Notes under the pieces: generated by a model | The model's database searches: none | Told to the model about the DNA's origin: nothing | The model's input: the letters and a program-made list of their open reading frames with translations, nothing else | From: Polytrichum commune | Lineage: Eukaryota > Streptophyta > Polytrichopsida > Polytrichales > Polytrichaceae | Assembly (NCBI GenBank): GCA_950295325.1 | Contig: OX485808.1 | Coordinates: forward strand, 27,300,527-27,364,526 | Direction: 5' to 3' | DNA length: 64,000 nt | Program-made: the position numbers and the translations under genes | In this document: positions 10,341-22,726 of the stretch, in pieces | How the letters are laid out: each line of letters starts with the position of its first letter | Numbering within the stretch: position 1 is the stretch's first letter

Positions 10341-13300
10341 TCAAACAGCAGTTTTCAATGAATGTGAAGCCAATAATTGTTCTAAACTCGGAGGGGATGA
10401 TGGGGGCACAGCGCTCTCTACAAATGTAGTATTCTTTCCTACAGGCAATCCATTCTGTTCAGTGTGAGGTCCCCCAGGTTTGCTTGAAAATTCTAATGTT
10501 TTCGAGGCATCCAAGGCTGGTCCTCTCTCATTTGGTTTGTGAAGAGCATCTTGAGCTGCTCGCAATGCATCACTGAAAACTCCAGCCTCTCGCAATCCCT
10601 GCACAATTACCTGGACAAAGAAAAAAGATGTGACTTTTTTTTAAACTACAGGATGAATACTGAGGACATTGTGAGAGTGGATACTGTTTCAAGAATCTGG
10701 TCGAAGGGGCGAATTATCAAAATTGAGGTGACTTAAGATGAAATTTTTCAAAGATGTTGTTTACATTAGAGAAAATTTGTTACATACAGTTGAAAGCTAA
10801 TTTATCTAGACATAACAAAAACCCATATACAATATATAAAATTCCAACATTCATAAACAGTTCATGGAAAGGTATTATTTGATGGGATTATATCCCAAGG
10901 CTCAGAACTACAGTAGCTTATGTTCAACATAGTTTAAATATTTTAACAATCATTGTATACTCTGAAATGTACAATCATGTCTATGAACTATGTATGAGCA
11001 GTCAATAACAGCAAACGCCTCAGCATGTCACCTTAAAGCCCAGAATGGCCCTCTGGGACCTTTCAAGTATTAAACAGACAACTCATCTTTTGGCCAAGAG
11101 TTAATAAAACTATGTCTCAAGCAATTCCAATGAACTACTAATGCTCCACTATATATCATCTATTTCCTTGAACAATTTAATGTGCATTGCAATGGTGATG
11201 TGTAATAGTGTTGCAATGACAAACACTCACCTGAGGGGCATAAATACGTGTTAGCAGGCCTTTCCTCATCAGCTTCAAGTTCAGCTCTGAGTCTGTCCAC
11301 ACAACATGTTCCCTGTACCTGCAAGTCGCAATAATACAGTTTAAAAGACTACACAAAATATGATATTTAGTGTTTGCTTAGATTTAGTGTTTTACCACCC
11401 TACTCTGCTCAACACTAATTTTCAATTCTTTAATAATCAGTGTTAGACATAAATGCGGCGCCGCCGCCTTCCCTGTTGCCACCTCTTTCCTGTGAAACAA
11501 TCAATCGCCTTCCATGTTGCCACCTCTTTCCTACTAAACACTAAATTCGTGCATGTAACTTTCACATATACCATAGATGATATTTAGTGTTTGAGTTTAC
11601 ATTTAATGTTACTTACTTTCATAGGGTTAGTGATATTTAGTGTAGTGTTCGTATTTAGTGTATCTAACACTAAATATCATATTTAGTGTAGTGAGAAGAT
11701 AGGTAGGTAGTCATGTAGAATTAATATTAGTGTCCAGCCATTTTATTAGTCAGCAGTCAAAAGGGATTGAAAACAAGCACTAAAATTGACATTTGGGGTG
11801 CAAACATACCAGCGCTTCATCTCCTCTGGTGAAGCTGTTGATGCGATTATGAAAGCCTGGAGATAACAGAGCACATTTCAATTCAAAAAAACATGTGAAT
11901 CTTATGGTACAAAAAAAAACAAGACACAGCAAAAGCAAATAAAAGCCTCATAGGTATTTTGTACTCATCGTAAGGCATCAACTACAACACATCAACTAAA
12001 ATGAGAGGCCATTAGAGATATCCATGAAGTCTTCAGGCAGACCATGGGTGAGTTGGCTAAAAGGTGACATTGAGTGATTATGCAATAAGTCACCCAAGTT
12101 TTAATGAGGCTTAAATTAATATGCCAAAAGAGTGGAGTTGGGTTATGAAAAACCGGCTTTTCAGCTTGTCAAACTAGGATCCATGGGCCACGCTAGCCTT
12201 GCATAGGCCAACCCGGAATTTAATGTGACAGGTTCCCTCAAAAAACTTGTGGGTTGAAGTGGTACGCTTACCGCTCGATCAAACTCAAGCATGAAGCATC
12301 GCTTCACATCCTCTTTGGTAGGCTTACAATGACACCGATCACGCCGTGATGTCAAATCCGAAAACTTTGTGTAAGTGAAGTGTAATACCGCAGCCTCCTC
12401 GAACTTAATTTCACTGTCTCCAACAAGACACAAAAGTTACAAGAACTGATGTATCCTTTTACAATCATTGTAATGGACGGGTACTACCATTTCTGTGAAG
12501 AAGTTGAATATGAAACACTCAAATGGTAAAAAAAATTGCTCACTTTGGTGTTTTCATGTAATTGTGCCACCTATGAGCACCATTGGGTCTCAGGTTGTCT
12601 TGAATTCGAGCAGCAGCCTTTCCATTACCATAGGTCAGAAAATAGTTGGGGTTGCCACGTGTCGCTTCTCGATACATACCAAAATAGGTCTCCTTTGTGA
12701 CATGATCATAGTTCTTCTTGAACATGGTAACCTGTATCATCCAACCTATTCATGTGGCACCTTCTTTTATAGAATAAGTTACAATAAATCAAGGGTTGTG
12801 AGATTTTGAAGTGTCATGGTTGTGTTCGACCAACCTCTTTGAGGTCAGGTTGTCGCAAAATTGGGTAGACCATGAAACATTATCAATTGCATGCCATTTA
12901 AGACTCCATATAGGTAGAACTTCATCCATTGAACCTTCCTTGGTCACTTAGGCCCTACAGCTCTAGTGTAAAGTGAAGTGGGGCGTTCTCGGTATTTTCC
13001 ACCAATGAGAGATTTTAGAGTTCAATGGTCACAGGCCCTTAAGTTCTACTGTGAAGTGCCCCTTATAAGCTCCTCCAAGGACACAAAAAGAAAGTGACAA
13101 GAAATTACCTCACTAAAAGGATCCTCAATGTCCTCCCGCTCAATTGCACTTTCCTGCAAAAATATCCGCAATTATCAGTGACCTTGTCGCTTGTCCAGGT
13201 GCAGAATAGAAAAATGCAAATCTGAGTTGATAAAAGGAGGAACTCACATAATTGGGAAACACAACCATATCCACATCAGCAGCCACATCATGAAGCAAGC

Positions 13301-16300
13301 GTTGCAATGAATATTCTTGTGCTCCCGCAGGGTGCAACAACTCATCTGTGTCCAAATGGATGATCCAATCCATTCTTAACTCCTGTTGAAGGAAAATAAT
13401 TTTCAGAGGTAATTAATCCAAGTATGGAGCAACCACTAACTACAAGAAACATTGTACTGAACCAATCCACTGATGACAACTGGCACACATTCTAATGCAA
13501 TAAATAAAAGTCACCACATATGTATGCCACTTTGATTACAATGTTGAAAAACATCAGAGATTTTCAATTAACATTGTGAAATTGCATGAGTTTCACATTT
13601 TCATCTATTATGTGCCACATGATACCACTACAAAGCAAATTGATACATGAGATTAACATATATATATATATATGATATAATTTAATATACAACACCCTTT
13701 GGAAATTTGTGATGCACCCACCCTGAATCAAATACTTGGATTCCTTTGGCCAATTTTAGAACAACCAAGTGATACTAAGTAGCATTTGGTATCTTGTATC
13801 GGTATAGAGCTCACCCTTGCAAACACTATAGCCATTTCCATGTTAAGGGACTGTTTCACAAAGAGCTCGTAGTTGCATGGGCGAAAGAAGAAACCCGATA
13901 GCCAGGTCTCACCCCATATCCGGCTGCGACAGAGAAAAAATGCGTTATGCAAGCCACCCTACAAAATAGTGGTTTAAGGGATCTAAAGACTATTTGCATC
14001 CAGAAATTCAGAAAGTAAGTAATGAAGGTAAGATGGTTGCACCTTTTTGCTTGCTTCTCTTCAAGCTCTTTTGTGCGATGAATAACCTTCACGCCCTGTA
14101 AAGATCCAACCCCCATTATCGTTCTTGCATTATGGTCACAAATCAAAGAAAAAAATTCAATTAAAGTAATCAGATTGCCCTGGCACTTCCCTTCACAGGA
14201 TGACAGATGAAGCTGTGTCTAAATTTTTGTCATACATTTCCAACACCGATTACAAATAGAACATTGACATGAGCAAACATGCGGATGATCTTGAACAAAA
14301 AAAAAAGATAAAAATCACATACAGGAATAGCCTCCAGAACTGCTGTTGACTTGACAGATGCTGCTTGACCTTCCACAAATAAAATGTAATTCGTAACTCC
14401 GATTACTTGGTGGTAATACAACCATGGCAGGATCTGGTCCAGGCCAGCTGACGTGCTTGATGTGATAGCAATCTGTTGCATTTCCAGTCACGTCAAATCT
14501 GAGTTGCTAGAAAAAAGGAGTGTGCTTCAAAAATTTCATGTCCTTGTGAGTATCACTGTTCAAAAATCAACAAGTGCAGATAAAAGGTAACCGGTAAAAA
14601 GTAAAATAAGAATAGAGATATAGTTCATCTAAAGCCTTTAGAGATACTTACTAAACACAAGCAATCAAAAATGAGAATTAAAATAATACAAATCAGACAA
14701 ACTTCTACATCAGTTCCCACTTCAGGGTTTTGTCTTGTCAAAAACAGAAGCCAAAGTTGGGTTCACTCGAGAAAGCACCCTGTTTTATTCCTTCAAAAAG
14801 CTGATCCTGAGTGTGAAATTTCAGAGCCATTTCAAGACCATATGAAAGCAGTACACTGAAGTCTCTTTAAAAACCAAGACTGTCAGTGGCAAGAACTTAG
14901 AAACAGCATCATCATCACCCTTTGAAGAAATAGAAATATGGGAAAGGAGAGAAGTGCAAAACCCTGAAGTGGGAAAGCCAAAACCCTAAAGTTGGGTTTA
15001 CATGAGAAAACACCCTACTTTTTCCTCTTTTAAGTTTTTCTTTAAAAGTTAATCCTGTGTGCAACTTTAGAATCAATTCACAGTACCGCAGTCCACTGAA
15101 GTCTTGTCCAAAACCAAGAGTGCCAGTTGCAAGGGCAAAGTAACACCACCCATCGCCCTTTGAAGAAATCCACGTACGATCTAACTAACTAATAGATCAG
15201 ATGGTACAATTCCTGGAGGAATTTGACTTCATCAAACAGAACCAAGCCAAGCTAGGGATTCAATGAACCATCTTCAAACTAACTACCTAATGCAGCAGAA
15301 CTTATTTAAGAGAGTTTAAGAGAGGAAACAACGTATTTTAGTTCTTCAAAACCTATGCTTCATAAGCTTATCCTGTGTGAATTTTCAGAGCCATTTCAAG
15401 ACCAACTGAAAAGCAGCACACAGTGAAGCCTCATCAGAAACTAAGAGCGCCAGTCACAAGAACACAGTAACAGAAACAGCATCTGCGAACTAACTAACTA
15501 ACTAACTGATGCAGCAGATGGTACAATTTCTGAAGAAATTTGACATGATCAACAAAATAGGGTTTCAATGCACACGTTTGAAGAAATTCACAAACGAACA
15601 AACAAACAAACAAACTGATGCCACAGATGCTGCAATTCCTGGAGGAAATTGACCTATCAAAACAGAATAGGGATGCGCAAACAGATTAGGGATTCAATGC
15701 ACACCTTTGAAGAAAATAGCAAAATGAACTGACTGGGAACAGATAATACAATTCCTGGAGAAAGTTTGACTTGATCGAAACAGAATAGGGTATGGATTTG
15801 ATGCACAGCAGAACAGAGTTCCAATGCAAACCTTTGAAAATTTCTTGAACAAAACAAATTAACTTACTGATCCAACAGATGCTACAATTCCTGGAGGAAA
15901 TAGACTTGATCAAACCAGAACAGGGCATGGTTTCGATGCACAAACAATATGGGGTTTCGATGCAAAGCTTTGAAGGAAATCTGCGACCAATTGAACAAGC
16001 CGATGCAACAGATGCTACAATTCCTGGGCGAAATTTGACTTGATCAAAACAGAGTAGGCTAGGGTTTCAACGCACATTACCTTGGAACTAGTACCATTGC
16101 CAAGTGCATATTGCCATGCAGGGTGGTGTGGAAACAAGCCCACTTTTGGAAGCCGGTTTTTGGAGCAATCTGAAATTCGAGTGCCAGTGCGTCCACCCAA
16201 AGGAGTCAAGCTGTTGGAGTCGAGCTGCACACCCGGTAATCGTTGTGCATCACCAGACGCATCCCCGAGTCGTGCGGTTTCCACCAAGTCCCCTCCTCTC

Positions 16301-16416
16301 CATTGCAAAGTGAAGGCAAAGATGGCCAGTGACAAAGAGAGTGCAGTGGACACTAACAAAATTTTGTGGGAGCTCGATTGCGAAGGTGCAAACCGCGACC
16401 CGTATCCTCCTGGCAT
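10341..16416 (-). CDS. Glycosyltransferase-like type II membrane protein (GT2-like, Glyco_tranf_2_4 family)
   Basis: Predicted 520-residue plant glycosyltransferase. Coding exons in order: 16416-16081, 14472-14323, 14095-14043, 13923-13815, 13382-13248, 13153-13109, 12731-12544, 12413-12272, 11856-11810, 11318-11231 and 10610-10341. All junctions are GT-AG and in phase. Residues about 18-39 ([18 protein letters not shown]) form one signal-anchor helix, so a Golgi-lumenal enzyme is likely. The catalytic domain starts [20 protein letters not shown]. It carries the metal/nucleotide-sugar motif [12 protein letters not shown] (exon 5), then [21 protein letters not shown] and [28 protein letters not shown] and [19 protein letters not shown] precede a Pro/Ser-rich tail. 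The order matches the uncharacterised Arabidopsis group to which At3g57200 belongs, from memory. Donor and acceptor substrates are unknown. All key motifs are intact. Confidence 0.88.
11360..11710. repeat. TTTAGTGT-rich palindromic repeat cluster in intron
   Basis: Within a glycosyltransferase intron, TATTTAGTGT or its complement occurs many times. A palindrome reading ACACTAAATAT-CATATTTAGTGT lies near 11664-11690. This matches the terminal repeats of the TA-flanked elements at 20604, 21907 and 39879, and suggests fragments of the same family. Confidence 0.55.
12105..12250. repeat. Dispersed repeat shared between two gene introns
   Basis: The block from CACCCAAGTTTTAATG to TGACAGGTTCCC includes GCCTTGCATAGGCCAA. 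It is matched, diverged, at about 32572-32720 inside an aminopeptidase intron (CACCCGAGTTTTATTATGG ... GGCAGGTCCC). Both copies lie in introns of minus-strand genes in the same orientation. The class is unknown. Confidence 0.6.
15190..16080 (-). repeat. Tandem repeat array abutting the exon-1 splice donor of the glycosyltransferase gene
   Basis: About six diverged units of 100-140 bp. Each contains CAATTCCTGGAGGAAATT, ACTTGATCAAAACAG and, on the plus strand, AGGGTTTCAATGCACAC-CTTTGAAG. The unit nearest exon 1 ends at the donor itself: on the minus strand CCAAG|GTAATGTGCGTTGAAACCC, where the bar marks the junction at 16081/16080. Inner units carry CAAAG|GTGTGCATTGAATCCC, a donor-like cognate. 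Short runs of (ACTA)n and (AACA)n near 15485 and 15597 are embedded. Confidence 0.8.
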
Positions 16417-17717
16417 TTTACCAACATAGAGTGAAAAAACTCTTCCACGCCCGTGTACAAGAATCCTTAGAGGAATCCTTGCACAAACCGAGAGAGTGCA
16501 AATGATGACCCCATCATCATCATATGAACATTGCTTGGATCAATGATTTTGGGCTTGTGGTTCCTCCATGAAATCATATTCTGTATTGCAGTTGTTAGGC
16601 TTCAAAACTGCAATAATGTGTCGCCTAAACCTCAGTTTCGCTCATAAGTGTGCCAATTCAATTTGCTGGTTTTGGATATGTTCTAAGTTCCTAACCCCTG
16701 CTGCTACCGACAGCGAGGTTCCTCAACGTCCAAATCTCTCCAGAGAACTCATTGGGTCGTCTCATTAAACAGGTTTTTTTGGTTGCTTCGTGGTTCTGAT
16801 GCAAGTTGTAGAACCTGCACATGGTGGATCTAGGACCCGAAGTCTCAGATCTGTGCAATTTTGAATTCCTCAGCTCCTTCCTTCTTTCTTTCTTTCTTTC
16901 CACTTAGGTTACCTGAAAACCAAGTAGACAAAAATATGAGCATCTGGATGCGTGTAAACCGGGATCGTCTCAAACCACAAAACCCACAGATCTGCTAACT
17001 GCCAGCTCGAGATGCAAGAGGAAAAACTCTCAAGAAAAGCAAAATCCGAGCCCGACCAAATTCAAGTCCACAAACTCATCATCTTTCCTCTTCTTTTTGC
17101 AAGTGACTCAACTCGGCAGTAAGTTAACCTAGAAACCAAATTTTCTCAACACTCATGAAAGCCCAGATTCCTAACCCAATTCTTCCCCTCAGAAAATAAC
17201 CCGAATAATCAAAATCCCTCCCAAATCGACACAACCTCGCATTACTTACCAAGATTCACTCACTCCGACTTACCCAAATGCGCAACCAAAAAAACGCAAA
17301 CCAAAAAACGTGATCCAACACAGCTACTTCGAGAGGATAAGAAACCCAATCGGGCGAATTCTCGCCCGCATCTACCCAACAAAAATAAATAAATAAAAAT
17401 AAAAACAATTCCCTCCCTCCTAACAAGAGTTGATGTCCTCCTCACCACGGAGATCGTGTGACCCAATACGACAAGTTGGGGACGGTGAAGCCGAAATGAA
17501 AGAAGATGTGAGTAACGGCCAATATGGCGAAGTTGTGTGAGAAGTATTTTACCTTTCTTTATTGTTGTTGCGACGGCGAATTGTTCATCTTTGATGCTGG
17601 CACCCAGGCAGGACTCAAGCGCTCCTCAAACTTGAACCTTCGTCGTAGTGGGAGCAGTGATTTCGATTTCTAAGTTAAGTAATGCGCGCAAAACTTCAAC
17701 ATCACACACACCGTCTA
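16417..17717. other. Upstream region of glycosyltransferase gene
   Basis: No convincing coding frame. It should hold the promoter and 5' UTR of the minus-strand glycosyltransferase. It is less AT-rich around 17250-17480 and contains a CTTTC run near 16878-16899. A 5' UTR intron is possible but cannot be placed. Confidence 0.45.
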
Positions 17718-18579
17718 TGGCATTTAGTGGCACCCACACTATCTGTGAGAATCCTAAACTAGGTGCCTAGAGGTCTCAAAGTGTCACGTCCGCTAATTGC
17801 GTTCATGATAAAGAACTTTCTTGAGTGAAGTTTTATTTATATTGTGGCATTTAGTGTAGTATATTGGGATACTTGAGATGATGATTTTGCGTTTTAGTAT
17901 GCAAGGGAGATTACTATTGAGCGTACTAATGGCAGGTGTCATGTGTATGGTAATTTAGTATGTAAGAGGAAGATATTCTTGAGCATATTAATGCCACATG
18001 TCATTTGTGTGCATTTTAGTCAACTTGTAGATCATTTGGTGTAACATAGGTGTACAGCTCATACTACTATTGAACATACACATTAAGCTCCGTAACATCA
18101 TGCTTGTGGCAGCCAAGGTGCACATGATATTAAGGAGTTTTGTAGTGTTACCATGGATATGAAAAGAGAATTAGTGTAGCATGATGCATTGTGGAATTAC
18201 ACAAAGTCAACATTGCAATAATGACAATAGTTACAATTATGACAATGTGATCCATGCAAGCGCGTGGTTTGAAATCTTTGGTGGTTTATTTTGATGTCAA
18301 ATCCATGATATATGGGAGGGAAACGTGATAACAAGGAGTGAGATTTAAACTGAGAACATCCGTATCTCTGGGGTTTCAGGATATAAGAGAAGGGCTGACA
18401 CTGAGGAGGTTGATATTACAGAGTTTAGAGTGTATTCATGCCAAGATATTAGTAAGCGCACTTGAACGCCAAATGTCATGAGGTGATACTAATGGTGAAT
18501 TTGTCGATCATTAGTGTAACCTATCATACACCTCAAAATAGGGCAAGTAGCACTATTATGCATGTGACACTAAATACCA
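17718..18579. mobile_element. TA-flanked MITE (family A, TIR TGGYATTTAGTGTCAC), interrupted copy
   Basis: The ends are inverted repeats: TGGCATTTAGTGGCAC at the left and GTGACACTAAATACCA at the right, flanked by TA on both sides. A second, shorter copy lies inverted at 41738-42194. That copy lacks the internal segment 18079-18432, which is itself a separate TA-flanked element. It is non-coding and mobilised, if at all, by a Tc1/mariner-type enzyme, inferred from the TA duplication. Confidence 0.8.
18079..18432. mobile_element. MITE family B nested inside family A element
   Basis: A 354-bp element with TIRs CACATTAAGCTCCGTAACATC and, from the right on the other strand, CACTCTAAACTCTGTAATATC, flanked by TA. 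The uninterrupted target is seen in the other family A copy (inverted, near 41875-41885), where AACATACTCATG reads through. A second family B copy, inverted, is at 24210-24558. It has no coding frame. Confidence 0.82.
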
Positions 18580-20603
18580 TAAACTACGTACTTCAATTGA
18601 TGAAGGGTGGGTTTACATTAGGGTCCGGGTCCAAGAAGCATGAGGTCGAAAATATCCCTCCACCTTCATGAACCTTAGATTTAGACTCAAGGTTGGACCC
18701 AAGCTTGACGTTTGGCTTCTCCTAACCAATCATTCGTCCAATAGCATAGTGGTTATCAAAACACGTAATATTTTTTCATCCATGGAGACATAGTATCATT
18801 CATATTATGTCCACGACTTCATCGGTTATGGCCGATCAGGAGCTCATTGAGTAAGTATTGACAAGTAAGTAACGACTCATTGTTTCACTAGCTTGTCATC
18901 CGCTCTCCTCATGTCGGTTATTTAGTCCAAATAAGATAGATGGACCTTATTTGATGATTTTTTTTGTTATAACCTACTACTTTATCCTCCTCGGATTCAT
19001 AAGGTTGGAATTTTTGAGCGTCCGAAATATTACATTTGAGGAAGTTGGGATCGGTCCCTTAAAGTTTGTGGGCTAATCTTAGATTGTTATGAATCATCAA
19101 AGTCTTCGGATAGTGAGCCATAAAAAAAGCCACACGGGTCTCCCCGTTTATGTTGGCAACAAAATATAGAATGATGAAGGCACATAATAGTTGTCAACAA
19201 ATTGTAAATATCGCTCAAAGGACCAAATTTATCCCTTGCCTAGCGGATTGATAACTTTAAGGATGAGGACATGGGGACGCTACATGACACGACTTGGTAC
19301 AATGTTTCCAATCATATGAGCAAGGTCATTCCGGCCCTCACGGGAAAGCGTGAACTAAAAAAAGGATGGATAAAGGGGGGGTGATTCATTTTGCCCACAA
19401 TGAACATTTGTCTTGAAGAATGGGTCCAAAAGATTGAAAAAGAAAATTTGGGGCTATACATTATGCCCTAAAGTCTTATTTACCATAACATCACTAAGCA
19501 TTGTGCAACTATTTCTAATTGCTAGGATACAACTTACGCACGGTATTGTACACTACAATGTCAAGTCAACAACCTGTCAACAAGATTCATCAATCTCTTA
19601 TCCTTTCAAGAAGATCCATGTCACAACAATGCTTTACACTTTGACATATCTAAACTGAAATCAACGATTGTGAAGCAAATGTACATGTGCTTTAATCATC
19701 ACTATTATTCCAAGACACATAAAGTATGCGAACCCTACTGACTAAAGGTTATTACAAGGTGATAATACAAGAGGTAATTGACATTTTTTTTTAGAAGTCA
19801 AAGTGTAGACCACCTACCCTTGTGTAGGTGTGATAAGGGGTTATATGAAAATTTCAAGCCTAGGGACATGCCCATGGACATTTGGCTCTTTTTTTCATGG
19901 TTTGGGTGAGTATGAAAGCTAAATTGGTGGGGAGTTGGTGGGAGGAATTATGCTTTGGCCCATAGTTTGGCATAGTAGGTATGATTATGGTGTGTTGGCC
20001 ACTATTGACAGTGAGTGTGCATTTTGCACTTATCAAACCTACCTCGTAGCCATTAATTAAAAAGGACCCCCCCCCCCACACACACACACTCCTTTAGCAT
20101 ACCAAACACAAATTCAATGTTTTTATTTTATTTTCTCAACTGTATTTTTCACAACAATTCAACAAGTTTTAGCAAGCCTTTAACATGAAACAACATAGAA
20201 CATAAATCCCTTAGTGTTGGACTTTAAACAAGACTCAAATTTCCATTAGGTCTAAAAATCTTATTTCGAAATATGTTTAATCTCGTTTTCATCCATTCCC
20301 CAATTCGCTTGTAAAACACTATTCATCCACTTTCCAAAATGGAAGGGAAATGATGGGAGCTTAATTAAGTTATGTCAACTATTAATAATAGTCAACATGT
20401 TACATAATAAAGTTGTAATATGATTATGTCTTGTAACATGTGGTGGGGTGTGGGCCTAATGTGGCGACTATCATTGGAATGATGAGGACATATATGTATG
20501 ACAACTCACACATATATCCAAATGTATGCTTTGCTTCATGGTTCAATTGGAAGCATGATTGTAACAAGTGAGGTTTCATGGGACTAAGTTAGTCACAAAA
20601 CTA
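18580..20603. other. Intergenic spacer, no gene recognised
   Basis: Only short, unconvincing frames. Simple-sequence features are a poly-C followed by (CA)n near 20068-20090. No terminal repeats were found around this stretch. Confidence 0.5.
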
Positions 20604-21054
20604 CACTATAATATTGTATTTAGTCTCACCAATCATAATGTGGGGAATATCCGAGAATACTAAACAAAATAATGTCAATCCCACATAACATTGTTATGGA
20701 TCTGAATAATGTTATGTTTCTAATTGTCTTGCTCTATACTAATTTGTAAACCTAACATTACTTGTCACTCCTTGCAAAAAATAAATTACATAATTAAAAT
20801 TGGGCATATAGATTCACAATGTTGCAAATATTGTCACTTACTAAGTGATTTTTCATCCAAATTTCAGTCATCCATGATAACATTTCGATACAAAATGTTA
20901 GGATGCATAAGACAACAAACTTTATTTTGGAATTTGGATGAACTTAAAGTAAGTTGGGATGATAGTGCTTGTAAACTTATTTACAAAAGTGTCATTAGAC
21001 AAGTTACCACGGTAAAATAAAAAAGCCTTATGACACCATATACAATATCTAGTG
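20604..21054. mobile_element. TA-flanked MITE with palindromic CACTAAATAT-type TIRs (family C), copy 1
   Basis: A 451-bp element beginning CACTATAATATTGTATTTAG and ending CATATACAATATCTAGTG, with TA on each side. The TIR is nearly palindromic in itself (CACTAAATATnATATTTAGTG). The interior matches the inverted copy at 21907-22682: TTGTCTTGCTCTATACTAA near the end and GTCACTTACTAAGTGA further in. It resembles CACTA termini, but the TA duplication argues for a Tc1/mariner-type origin. Confidence 0.75.
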
Positions 21055-21284
21055 TAAGAATCCATGTAAGAATCTACAAAATGCCATGTAGATCCAAGGA
21101 ATAGGAATAGCTTTAAGGTAAATGGGCCTTAAACGGACATTGTTAGCTTTGCACCCACTTCTCATATGATCTAAAGTATACATTCAGTGCAAGATGTTTA
21201 GCAACATCAAATCTTGATGTTTACATTGTATACATTGTCAGAGTGAAAATCAACTTTCTTATTAGAAGTTCATATCCCCCCCCC

Positions 21285-21870
21285 AAATTGTGTTGACTAT
21301 TGAGCCCATAATGGTTATCAAATTTTGAGCACATAGTTCAATTTTTTATTTTTATTTTTTTCTAATCACATGTCTTTTTGGTTTTCATTCTTAATTCCAC
21401 ACCTAAACCACACACCACTCCAACATAGATGGTTCTTTAACATGAGTAACCAAAATCAACTAAAATATAAGTATGTAGCTCAACTACATGTTTTGGTGCG
21501 TCTCTTTGACACTCAAGGGTTAGGTAAGCATGTCTTAAACACTTTTCTCCATGCACCGCTTCTAGTATGATATGAAACACGCAATCAGTACAAAATGATT
21601 AGCAAATCCAAAACGTTCATGTAGCCATGTTCCTCATTTTTTTGGGAGCTCGTATAAATATCCTATTCATTGTCAAAGCGAAGATTCTATGAGTTATTAA
21701 ACGATCATACATGTCTTCCTTGTTTTGTTGACTATTGCGTTTAGAATGGTTAATCCATTTTGGACACATAACCTAGTTCAATCTCTTTTCAACACATGTT
21801 TTTTTGGTGTCCATTCTTAGGTTCACAACCACCCATACACCACTCAAATCAAGGTGTCCATTTAAGACCA
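21285..21870. repeat. Dispersed repeat family D, two adjacent copies
   Basis: Two successive copies of the family D second half (about 21285-21440 and 21725-21870) flank one first-half block (about 21540-21700). This suggests a tandem or recombined arrangement. It is non-coding, with blocks such as TTGACTATTGAGCCC and GTTTAGAATGGTTAATCC. Confidence 0.55.
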
Positions 21871-21906
21871 TAACACACAATTAGGCACATTTACCTCAAT
21901 GTACTA

Positions 21907-22682
21907 CACTAAATATGATATTTAATGTCATATGGTATTTTATGTTCCTATGGTAATTTTTTAGTTGACATTTCTTAAGAACAAATATTGTCATGGATGA
22001 GTTCATCCATTGGCCAAAACCCTACCTTCCCTTGTCAGCAACTTGTGATGAAACATTGTCATGGTTAATTGATACTCAGATGAAAATCACTTGGTAAGTG
22101 ACGGTAATTACAACACTGTAAATCTGTAATCCCCCCAAAAAATTACAAGGATGACAAATAATATTGGATTAAGAGCGTCCCCACCAGACCGGGCATAGGG
22201 CATGCCAATGCCAAAAATGGGGCATCCCGGGTTCTTAGGTGGCAGTACCGGCATAAATTGAGCCCCACCAATGTCCGGTCCGGCATAATTTAGAACCGGC
22301 CCGGGTATAGTAAAGGCCTTCCCCCGCCATAAATGGTTCATATGGCGGCCCTCCTCCGGCCCGCCAAGAGATTACTTTAATATCAGATACTCCGATATCC
22401 TACTTTATCCCATGTCAGATAATAGGTGTCGTTGTCTTATTGATTGCTTCCTAATTATACCGGGAGTATGCCTAGGCTTTGGTGGGCTCTGACTCAAGAT
22501 GAGCTGCCCCGCCCAAGATGGAGGGCTCCCCAAAGGTATAAAATATTATATACTCTATTTGGCGTGTACCCGGTCTGGTGGGGACGCTCTAAGATTTGGT
22601 GTTGGTGATACTAGCACTGCGGTTTACAATTCGTATTGAGCAAGACAATTAGAATTGGTGACACTAAATATCATATTTAGTG
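21907..22682. mobile_element. Family C MITE, copy 2, interrupted by a PIF/Harbinger-type MITE
   Basis: It begins CACTAAATATGATATTTAATG and ends TAAATATCATATTTAGTG, flanked by TA (21905-21906 and 22683-22684). Next to the right end, GTATTGAGCAAGACAATTAG is the inverted counterpart of the block near the left end of copy 1. The segment 22173-22589 is foreign to copy 1 and is a separate element; without it the length is about 356 bp. Confidence 0.75.
22173..22589. mobile_element. PIF/Harbinger (Tourist-like) MITE
   Basis: A 417-bp element with perfect inverted repeats of at least 20 bp beginning GAGCGTCCCCACCAGACC. Both ends are flanked by the trinucleotide TAA (22170-22172 and 22590-22592). A TWA target duplication and GAGC-initial TIRs are typical of PIF/Harbinger MITEs. 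It is GC-rich and CCGG-rich, unlike its surroundings, which suggests a recent insertion. It is nested in a family C MITE. Confidence 0.9.
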
Positions 22683-22726
22683 TACTTAAACCTCGTGATC
22701 CATTATTGGAGTCAACTGTCTGCCAA

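Noticed and set aside
15480-15620. Short direct repeats (ACTA, AACA) as a CRISPR-like or satellite array
   Set aside because: These are tetranucleotide slippage runs inside a larger intronic tandem repeat, with no spacer structure.
20604-21054. CACTA-superfamily (En/Spm) assignment from CACTA...TAGTG ends
   Set aside because: CACTA elements make 3-bp duplications. These copies are flanked by TA only and have palindromic TIRs, so a Tc1/mariner-type origin is preferred.
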